Assembly (NCBI RefSeq): GCF_039555335.1 | Contig: NC_092628.1 | Coordinates: 58,019,547-58,083,546 of the forward strand | Source of the DNA: Amphiura filiformis | Taxonomy: Eukaryota; Echinodermata; Ophiuroidea; Amphilepidida; Amphiuridae | DNA: 64,000 bases | Reading direction: 5' to 3' | Part shown: positions 48,572 to 60,500 of the stretch, in pieces | Position numbering within the stretch: the stretch's first letter is position 1 | Layout of the letters: each line of letters starts with the position of its first letter | The notes under the pieces: model-generated | Databases searched by the model: none | Told to the model about the DNA's origin: nothing | Seen by the model: the letters and a program-made list of their open reading frames with translations, nothing else | Position numbers and translations under genes: made by a program

Positions 48572-51500
48572 GTAAGTCACACTCATATCTAATCAAACTT
48601 TCCACATATCAACTAAAGCATCATGATGTTATATTATTTTATGGAAAGAAAAAGGCACATTCACACATCAAAATGCAATTGCAGGATGAAAACCAAACAA
48701 CTGTGTGCTGGCATGGGGCTATTCCAGTAAATAAGTGAACACCCCTATAGAGGAGTATCTTATTAATAAATGAAATGTCTGGATTTCTAAGTTTGCTTTT
48801 TGAAAACGACTAGAATTCCAGTAGCCAATGTTACTGGAAAAAGCTTGGAAATCCAATTAAATGAATGAAAAATCAAAGAAATGTCTGAATGAGCCTCTCA
48901 AATTGAGGATTTTGGATTTTGAACTACTTTTCTGCTGCATTTGGACAATTTAAAAGCCTGTACTTCCAACAATCACGACCGCGGACAAAAAGTCTGGATA
49001 TCCGAACTCGATCCTCTATGGGGGTGTGTATCTATTTTCTGGAATAGCCCAAGGATGCAGTCTGAGAGAATTGAAGGGTTTCTTCTGAAATATAATATTA
49101 TGAGCAGTACATCTTAGAATTTTATTCAGTGTCCACCAAACATCTTGTAATATACTATTAGTATTACTACTAAATTTTGTTTCAGTACTCTTTGATTGAT
49201 CATAATTGCTGTATATTTAGAGGTTAATAACTGTGCATTGGTTATTTGGAGGGCATTGTGAAAAATCTAAATATTTTGCCTTTGGAACCGAGGGATATTC
49301 CGAGGTCCAAAGGCAAAATGTTTAGATTTTTCACAATGCCTGACATATTACCGATGCAAAGTTATTAACCTCATTTATAACTGTCACTTTCATCTCTTCA
49401 CTTTACCAAATAACACAAAAGTTTCCTCAAAAAATAAACAATCTTTACGTTTTGCCTTTCCAAAAATCAATCGGGCTAAAACAGGATGACCAATAACAAA
49501 AGAGCGAATCACAATTTGTGCAAATATGGTAGCGCGCGATCCAAATATGGCGGCCAGCTCTCCCGCAATTTGTTCGACGCACAACATGGCGCGCGCAGAG
49601 GTAATATTTACGCTGACGGCGTGGAGGTCCACTGTTGAATATTAGTGACCCGCGTTCAGTGTTTGCGTTTTGGCAAATAAATAAAAATGATTGGATCGCA
49701 TGTATCTCGTATATTAATGAGGTTATGAATAGGCCTATATGTTTAAGTATGATTTCTCTTCCCCCCCCCCAAGTTCATTATTATATTCGTGATATGACAA
49801 ATTTCACCGTTGACCTAGCTCAGGTGTAATTTGGAAGGTAGTCTTCAATGTTATGTTTGGGAATCAACTTAATTCCAATTTTCAGCCAACCTTGAAGCAT
49901 TCTTGCAAAAAGTACATAGGGTCAAAAGTTATAAAAGTACATAATATTATTTCATAAATTGGAACTAAATGTATAGGCCCCTACATGTGAATCTTAGGTA
50001 TGTACCATGATTACTGAATATTGCCATAGATTGTGACAACAATTGAGTGGGATGTCAGGAGCCATAATATTTTTCCAGTTTTAGTAATTTAACTAAAAAA
50101 CCTGCAGTGTACTTAATTTTAATACTTTGATGATGATCTTAACATGCTTAAAGGAAATGAGTCAAGGAAACCAATAATCACATTTATATTTCCATAGTTT
50201 TTGCAGTTCTTGAGTTACATACAGCCAAGATTATATCAAAATGAAAGTTTTGGGCATTTTCCCCCTTCCCGAGAATAAAATGACAACGGGCGGAAATGTG
50301 GGCCCATACTATTCCTCTTGTGTGTCAGCTTTATTTGTCTCAATATTTTGACTGCAAACTCTGCTAGGTTATGCCCCACCCATGACCATGCATCTTAGAG
50401 GCACATTCTCATATTATGGTCCACTGCAATTTATATCTATAGAATATCCATATATTTTGTCTAAACCTGTAGATTTTTCTGGGTTTAGGTTTATACTATT
50501 TTGTGTGAATAATATGTTCTTTACTACTGTACAAATGTAATACTGATGCTAAATAATATGCAGTAAAAAGTATGTAACCTACATCCCCAATATAATGTTC
50601 AATTTTGATAGGAATTCTTGAAGGGGATCTGAGATCAAATTATTGAAATTATAAACCATGCAACAATGCCACAATGATTTATTTCCTGAAACTTAACTTT
50701 TGAAATGTGTAAGTATAGTCACCAATTTTGTGGAAAGTTTTACAACTCAAAATCTGTGAATTAATGTCCCTTTAATTTGCTTTTGTAAACAAATTCACTT
50801 GAAAGCATTTTACCATGAAGGATCTTAAATTTTATGAATGAATCATCTTATAAAATTGTTAAAGTTTGAAGTAAAATTGAGTCCCCTTACTACATATAGT
50901 TGCATGTATAAAAAGACCGTATAGGCACATGATGTAGTGCATTCATAATTTGAGGTTATTGCCTCACACACATGTGTCTATTACAAGAAACAAGTTCACA
51001 AATCAAAACATGGCAAAGTCCACTGCTAGTCTTTGGTGAAAGCCTGATACAAACTGTCTATGCCTATATAGACTGTGCTTTGAGGGTTCCAGCCTTGGGC
51101 TTGCCTTTGGTGAAAATTCTCTTCCCTCCCTAAAAGTTCCTATATGGTCGGGAATCCTTCAATTAAGGTCAGTTACATCACAGAATTTGATTGTAGAATT
51201 TCTTCTCACCCCCATACACTTAGCACGTGCAGATATAGGTAATGTATGACGTCCGTGATTCGGAAGTCACGTAAAGCCGTTGGTCCCGTGTACAGGAAGA
51301 GTCAAACCCTGTGCATGTTAAGTGTCAAAGCTATTCAAAAAGAGTAGGGGCCCATCCCCGGTTCTGATATCTGCAATCAATCCTAGGTTCCAGGATTGTG
51401 CATAGGTAAACTGTGCACGTTAAGCCTGTGCGACAATACTCAAATTTAGGTAGGCCTATGCACATTATTCACACAAAAAGCAATTAATCAGGTAGTATAG

Positions 51501-54500
51501 TAATCAAGAAAGACTTTGTAAGCCTACTAAGTATAGCCTGCTGTAACACATAATGGTAAATCTCCCATATTGGATTGTCATGAAGGGGGACTAAAAGATT
51601 GTACCTTTGGCATTTATAAGCCCAAAAGGACAAGACAATTGGCATCTTTATGAAGTGTTTCCAGTGGCATAGCCAGCACTTTTTCAGAGGGTGGGCAAAA
51701 CGGGGGCAAGGGGTGGGAGGCAAGCCAACTTTGAAGGGGCAAACTTTCATGAAAATGGTAAAAAAAGGTCTAGAATCTTAAATATCAGGATGGCCAGCAT
51801 CCCACCGTGGGGGGGCAAGACTTCTCACAGGGGACAGCTTCTCCCTTCCCCCTGGTTATGCCACTGAGTGTTTCAAAAGTTTGTGCATGTAGCACTTCAC
51901 GTGTTATTGGCACATGACATTACAGTAGGATGCAAACATACACCTTCACCTTAAATTGATTAAATTTGTCATGCACATGCCGAAGTAATCCGGGGGTACA
52001 CAAGGCAGTATTTCGATTTGTTTCCTAGGCTAAATCATTTGAATGTGAAAATAGTAGTGATACTATGCTATGAACATGGTGTCAGTTGAAAGGAGCATGA
52101 ATTATTATCAGTGCAAAGGCTGTGTGGAAGTCTACATATGGGCTGCTACCTTTGCCACAGTAACCTTTGCCCCCTCAAATAAAGTTTATCAATAATAAAT
52201 ATTATTTGACAATTATCAATATTGATTTTGATAAATGCTTTTCCCATATCAGCCTTAGTAATTTTCCCTGGCTGTTATGTGCCAGAGGAGGCTTAAAGGC
52301 ATTCCTACAATGCACTATGATTGGGAAATTTGATCAATATAACCTAATTTTAAAGGCAAAGTCCCCATTGCCACACACACAAAATGGTCATTTTAAAACT
52401 GCAGCCAACGAGCTAATAGTTGAGACTTAGGACTGATATTTGATTTTCTTACAGGAAACATTCATATTGTCCCACTGCATTAATTTTATTCCTAAGTCTC
52501 GATGTTTTGAATGTTAAATAATAGGATGAAAACACCAGATATTTGCACACAATCCCAATGCAAGGTATGGTCAACTTTCCACATGTGTACAAAAGCCAGA
52601 CATACCAAGGTCAGAAACCCCATTGGGTTATGGGAATGTCTTTAAACATCCTCTGGTTATGTGCCATGATGTGAATGAAATTATGGTATTTACATTGATA
52701 GTAATGTGTACTTTTTGTTACAGCTAGGGTTTTGGATTCATCAGTCAAAAGTTTTTAGCAGAAAAATAAAGTGCAATATACAACAAAATCGATGAAGAGA
52801 TGATTTTTGAATAAAATAATGGGAGAATAGAAGGATGGTAAGGTCACTGACCATTGTAGAGAGGGTGGCTCAACCTTTTTCAGTTAAGTTGATTTTCTGG
52901 CCCCAGCTAGAGCTATTACTGCTTAGATTCCTATTATGCTGGTGATATTTATGATAAATATTTAACTAAATCAGGTTAAATATTAACAAACTCAAAAGTT
53001 TCAATTTTGGCCAGGGTTGGGAAAACTTAGACATAGGCTTAGGAACGGGGGGGCTTGAGGGGCTCAGCCCCTCAATACCTTTCAGCCCCCCAATAATCCT
53101 AGGTGAACTTAAATAATTGTGATAAAATAGAGGAAAAGGGTCTTTGTGACCTATATTTTGCAAAATTTTCTGACTGCGAGGGGGGACGTGCACCCCCAAC
53201 TGGCCCCACAAACATTTTTCAAGTTTCAGCCCCCCCAATGTTGAAAATCTTCCTAAGCCTATGTTAGAATATTGACTGTAGGGAAAGGACAGTGATCACA
53301 AAGAGATTCAGGATTTGAACAAAAGGTTCTTTTAATCCTTGAGCAAGGGTCTGCTAGTATGATGATCATTGAAAGAAACAAATGCAACCGGTATTAACCC
53401 AAATGACTCTCCCAAAATGTTCAACTTCCCTGTATTTTGTTATTCTCATAAGTGTTTCTTTCTCAAAGAAGTGAAAGTAACCATTTAAGAATTCATCCAA
53501 CATTGGTTGTAAATGATCTGGTGGTGTCACTTTCATCCGATATTTTGACTTTCTTGTAGCATGTTAACAAGGTTCTTTCTTATTTTGTGTTTTTTCAGCG
53601 GGATCGGAGAGATATCGTGAGCATATAGATTTGCCCATGAAATGTAGGGTATGTGGTGATAAAGCATCAGGCTTCCACTATGGAGTGCATTCTTGTGAAG
53701 GGTGCAAGGTATGTAAGAAGACGCACAGCACAATATTTTTGTATTTATCTGGAAAATCAACTTCATTCAAATACTAAATGTTCTGTGCATGAAACTTTAT
53801 ATACATGTATAAATTTAAAGAGAAGAAAATTACATCTATCTTCTCAATCAGATTGGGGCCAATCTAAATCGGCCGATTTCAGTTACATGTACATCATTGT
53901 AAATATGGATCTGGGAAAATCCCTTATTTGCTGATCTAATGAATTGAGTAATTATTTTCATGCAAAATCAGTATTTAGGCTTCAATTTCATGAAAGCAGT
54001 TACAGCTAACATGTTGTATTTTTCTGGTAAAGTTGATTACTTCAAAGCTTTTATCAGAGCTAGGGGATTTCCCTTGTTTACATCAATCACAGTTGATGGT
54101 TGCAGATTATAGAGGGCGTCCTAATTAATTTATCAAGGAGTGTAGGATGTCTTATTTTTGGTACAATACTGAATGGGATCGGTATCCGATCAGCCAATTT
54201 AGAAAGCACACTGATCAGTGATTGGGATTCGGATAAAGGGTAGATGGGTGTATCCCCAGCAGGCCCATATCCAGGATTTATTTTGGGGGGTGTTGATTTT
54301 GAAAAAGATGACTTTTTTTTTTCAAAATTTGGACCTTTTTGGACTTTAGGGGTGGTGTTTGGACATTTTTGGACCAAAAAGGCATAAAAAACCTCTATGG
54401 CACTTTTTGGGTCAAAAAAGGGGACTTTTTGGGCCTTTGGCTTTTTTTTGGGGGGTGTTGCACCCCACACACCTACCCCCTAGCTATGGGCCTGATCCCC

Positions 54501-57500
54501 AGAGATTTTCATTTTAACACCAAAGTTACTACTTCTGTCTTCTAGTTTTTGCATTTATTCCTCTCTCTGTCTGTATTGATATTACTGGTCCAGTCCAAAG
54601 GTTTGATGGGGCTATTGAAAAGCAATAAACATGATAAGTGATTGTGATCTAATCAACTACAACCAATTATTGACAGAGATAACATGATGATGATTGTTTA
54701 AGTGATAAATGCTCAATATCATGCTTTATTTAATTATGATAAGTTTTAATAAAAAATACCCAAAGTAACATATACCATGTTATATTTAATGTGAATGTTG
54801 TTTTTCTGTGTGAAATACACCATGTATACATCCAGTGAAAATTAAAAACTGGACAGTAACTCTCATTGATCCAAATATTTCAGAGAATCATTCTTCATAA
54901 TCAGTGGTGTACTTCAACTGACTGATTATAATTATTCAATCAATATGTGACAATAATTGTTGACCATTTGTTGATTTTCACTAAGTGCTATTAACAAATA
55001 TAAATCTCTTCATTTACCATATAAACACATTGCTTGTTTGAATGATTCAGTAGTCTTTCTTTCCAGGTTGTTACTGCCCCTGAACCTGGAGTCCTAGGCT
55101 AGGCAGGCCCAAGACTCCTGACTGAGGGTGTCCAGATTTTGTGATTGCTTAGAATGATGTAGGGATAAAGGGATTGTACAATCACCATCTTACTGTGTTT
55201 TAGACACCACTTTCAAATAGTATGATAAAGTAAAGAACTAAGAAAATTATATTATCTGATTATTACAGGGTTTCTTCAGGCGGACCCACAGGATGAAGTT
55301 GGAATACAAACCATGTCCCTATGTGAAGACAGAGCCATGTAAAATCAATGTACAAACCAGAAACAAATGCCAGTACTGCCGCTTCCAGAAATGTCTCGCA
55401 GTTGGAATGTCACATGATGGTAATTAGTATTTTATTTTACAATTATGTAGTCCGAAATCCAATTGGACTCAAACTGGTCAGACTGAGAGACTTGTGTTAT
55501 TCTATACATACATGTATGTATGGCAAATCTGCCATATTGGATTGCCATGTATGGAACCAGAATAGTGCACCTCAAGCAGTGTGTGGCAAAGGCATGAAAT
55601 TAATGTAACAGATCACAAACATGCACACCTGTGGAATCTATTCTATCCTCCATGAGCAACAAGCATGCAAACATGTCAGAGTCGTAATTCTCCCAGTCTA
55701 ACCTCCTTGGTGGAACTACATCTAGAGTATATATATATATAAATCACTCACAGTTGACTAAGTGTTGCCTTTTATTCAGTCAAACATTGCACTTGTTTGT
55801 CAGTGAAATCATATATGTGACATGATCAAGGGGAATGAGTCGCATGTCAACCCTTGTCCAAAATGAGTTTTACACATATGTTTCTAAAGAGGACATATAA
55901 AGCTTTTAGAAACTGAATACCCTATGTTGATAAGACTTTTCGTTGCGAAGTTATGTCAATTTATCAATCGCTGAAAACAATATTTTAAAAACAAAAGAAT
56001 TTGAGCACTTTCTTTGCCAATATCACAAAATCAATATTAGCGACATCCGACTCATTTCCCTTGATCGTGTCACATATGTGATCAATCTAACCTTACGTTT
56101 CACCATTAAACAAATGTGGTGCTTCAGAACTAGTGTTGTCTATGCTTCAGGACTAGTGTCGTCTGGCGACATAGTAATGGATGACCTAAGAGAAGTTGCT
56201 GGTGTGAAATGATACCTTGGCGCGGGTTAGATTATAATGACAGCTCCTGTTTTACTTCAATTGATTTAGTTAAATTTGATAATAGTTAAATATATGTACC
56301 TTTGTCTTTCATCCAGCACAAAATTTAATTTCTTAGTACTAGTATAGCCCAGATTACATATGAGTAATTATAAATGATATGCATGTACATCCACTGTAAT
56401 ATTTGAAACTGAAAATAAAACTGAAACTGAAAACTGAAACCGAAATCACTAAAAATGGTAGTAAAGATATGTGTTTGAAACTTCAGAGAAAATAAAAGGT
56501 AAATTTGTCAAGTTTTGAGCATAAAGGACCTGGATCCTTAGGAATGCATACCTTGGGTAATGGGATTTCTTTAAAATTTAGCATTAATTTGAATACTTGG
56601 AATTATGCAAATTGATTCTGAAAAATGTTAGCAACATTGAAACAAAATCTCTTGAAATGACATTAATTTTCCCTAAAATGAAACAAAAGAAAAGATAATG
56701 GGGGGGTAAGTAAGAGGTGCCACTCGGGGTAACAATAAATGCTGGAAAGAAAAATAGATTTTGTGCAACGTAGGTGGAGCGACTCAGAAAAAAAATATGT
56801 AAAAAGAACATAATAAATATGTGTGAATTATTCTGGATAATGTCATCCTCAAATGAATGAAAAATTTAAAAATATAAAGATCTCATTCAAATGATGACTT
56901 CTTTTGTCCACAACATATAGGACATCACTTGTATTATTAATCATCTGTAGAGGTATTTTCATGGGAAATTCCCTTTTGAATATTTCAAAGTTAGACAACA
57001 GGACAGGAAGGGAATTGTAAGTAAATATTCTTTTATTAAGGGATCTAAAATGAGCGTTTAATGCGTTTCGACAGTATTTTTTGTGGGACATGAGAGCACC
57101 ACAGACCTATCGAATTGCATTCTGAATCTGAAGCATGTCTTTCTGATATCAAATAATTTTCATTTTTGAAAATCACAATATAATACAAATTTTATGACAA
57201 ATTATAAAAATTTGATATTTTTCAAATTTTGATATATAACAGTCCTCAAGTAAATTATATAAATCTAATGGCATATTCTTAAAGTGTATGTAGCAGGAAG
57301 GAAAAGCCGACGGTCAATTGAAAATTTTACCTTTCATATTGAAGATATGGATTTTTCCCCAAAAGACCTAATTTTTTTTCGTTTTTTGGGTAAAAAAATC
57401 CATATCTTCAATATGAAAGGTCAAAATTTTCAATTGATCGTCGTTTTTCATCCCATACATACACTTTAATTATAAATCATCAGATTTATAAAGTTTACTT

Positions 57501-60500
57501 CAAGTACTGTTAAATATCAAAAATATCAATTTTAATGATTTGCCATAAAATGTGTATTAAATTGCGAATTTCAAAAATCAAAATTATTTGATATCAGAAT
57601 GACATTCTTCGTATTCAGAATGCAATTCGATATGTCTGATGTGCTCTAATGTCCCACAATAAATACTGTCCAAACGTTCATACCCCAGCCCTTAAATCGA
57701 TTTGCATAATCATATTACTTGATGAAAGAATCCTTTACTTTGTTAAACCATGGAAGTAATACACATGGAAGCTGGTCAAATACTACATCAAAGTGAGTAT
57801 CATACTTGCCGCGATACTGAACAAAAGCAGTACAGTTGAAAGTGGAACAATTGAGTCATCGCATGGTCAGCGTGTACCATGTCTAAAATCAAAGTTCCCG
57901 CTTAAAATCAATAGCATGCGAGGTCGTGTACTAAGTCCTGACAATGGGCTGTGTTATATTACCGCAGTACCTGACTAGTTTTATGAACACAAACAGATTT
58001 TATAAAATCCCTACGTAATGGTCAGAATGCTATCAGTTTAATTTATACAATTTTATTAAAAGTATATAATTATATGAAAACCTACCGAATAAATGTATAT
58101 ATATGCTAGACTTTCAGATAGCAGTTTTAAAACAGAAAATGAAATGAAATACAATTTATTTTACGCAAAATGTAAAGATAATACCCGACTCTGGAACATT
58201 CTGGTCAACAGCAATTTCGGGCAACCCCGGGCACACAAATAGCTGCGGGATTCATTTTATAATGTAAAGCATGTGCCAAGTGCGCATATCAATTATTACC
58301 GCTAATTAGCGGTTTAGACGTAAATGCATGATTTACAATATTTTGAAGTTTAAGAAAATCTGTAAGTATAGGGCAGAAATCGATATTTTGAATGGATTTC
58401 TGTAATTATGGATTACAAATCTAACATCCCTGTCACTTGTTTCTGAATAAAAACAACATTCTTGAAACAAAATCAAGAAAAACACGATTTTTGCTCAAAA
58501 TAATAAACCTGTAAATAAACGAACTGGCAATAAAGGCGGCAAGTCTGATCCACATCAAAGACACGCTGACTTCATTGTTATCACAATAGCTTGATACGTA
58601 CCCTCTATAGAATGTTACGTAAATAATTCAATAGGTGTTGGATCGACCAGCTTCCATGTCTCTTACTTCCATGGTTAAACTACCATAGCCTATTTGCTAA
58701 CATCCCATGGTGTTGTTAAACTAGCAATTATATAGGGGTCTACAATTTTACCAAATGGCGACATTTTCCATATTTATTATACTGTGTTATTTGTATATGT
58801 TGTCTGAAAAATAAAGGTTAGCTCTTTATATGAACAACATCAAATTTTACCAATATAAACCCATAAATGAAGAAAAACAGGAACTTTCAAAACACACTAA
58901 CCCACCTTTATGTTGTCGCTCATGCACACCAGTAATCATGCATTGTTAGAATTGAAAACAACTGAAGCGTAAAGTGCACCAGTCCCAGATTTGTATTGTC
59001 CACTACCTCACATGATATTAATATCGGATCATGCATTGTTACGAGTCCACTATCAGGTATTATCTACATTCAAAGCAAATCAAAATGTTCACTCATCTGG
59101 AGACATTTATTTTACACCATGCAGTTGCAGGTTGACAAAGTAGTCCCCTTTTCAAGGCTTTGAAAGTCCTGGAAATTTTCACAAGGTCCTTAAAAGTCCT
59201 TGAAAATTTACCTAAAGTATAATTTTGACAAAATTTGGGGGAGTGGAGAGGAGCTGTCACTTTCGTTAATATGTGCCGCATGGAGAGCTGCATCATGATT
59301 TTTGTGTTGTGGCAAATCCTTGAAAATCATGCTTTTGGACCCTGAGAGTCCTCAAAAAGTTCTTGAATTTTTAAAGGCTTCAAGGTGCGGGAACCCTGTG
59401 TTACTGTAATGAGTGACTTATTACCGGTAATAGTGACTTATTACCGGTAATGATTGAATAATGGCCGACTGTGAACACTACTATACTGTATTGATAGAAT
59501 ACCACAACACACATACTATGAAGGGTCTTAGGCAACCATGCTAAATATGGTAATCCAAGACACTACATAAACTGCTTTGTTGCAATCAATTATTTACAGT
59601 TCTAGAGGGCATGTCCTGGTCAACCAACAATTTCAACCCTTGCAGCCAAAGCCTATCCCATTTTGTATGAATCAAAATAACCCTTTGGCATACGATTCTG
59701 GGTTCCATGACCATTTTCAATTAATTAAGATTTTGTCTATAAAATGTCCTATATTCTACAGAAATGATTAACCTTGTTTGTTAATTAAGAGCTCCCAATA
59801 CAATAAATTACTGGAAAGTGATGGTTTGGTGTATTCCTTACCATTTTCACTATCTAGAGAATAACTTTCCATTCTAACAAAAAACATGGATTAAGCAAAA
59901 TAAAAATATGGATTTTGTCAATATAAGGCAAGTCACTGTGAGCTTGGCAAATTGAACCATAATATGTGACACCTGAGGTAAAAAAGTGGGAAGCTCCTTC
60001 CCGGGGAGTTTGGAGGGAAATTAAGGTCCTTAAAATAAGAAATACATAGGAATTTGGAGGGAAATGTATCTTTTTGAAAGGAAATTTTGACAATCTTCCA
60101 GGGAAATTTCCATTTTTTCCAGCCCTGCCAGAAAGATATGTTATGGCTCATTAATTGTTTTGCTATGTTGTTTTTTCTCTAGTGCAGCTGGTGACATCAC
60201 AAAGAGAAATAAGAGTGCACATTTCACGGGGCACAGCTTCAAAATGCTGGTATACTCATGTGCATACTTAGAGACAAGGATAGGTGCAGGCACACCAGGT
60301 GCCATCCTAATCATAATACACCATTTCACTTAATAATTTTATGTTCAATTTTCCTCTGCACAGCCTCACGATTTGGTCGCATGCCAAGAGAGGAAAGATT
60401 ACGACTGCTAGAAGAATTGAACCAAGAGGAAAGTGAACAGACAGCAGAAGACAAGCACAGAATGGAGCTGAGAGAACTCACCAACAGGGTCCATGATGCT

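Noticed and set aside
59100..59400. Possible hAT-like element ending GGGAACCCTG
   Set aside because: Only the right end looks like a terminus; no left end or 8-bp duplication could be matched.
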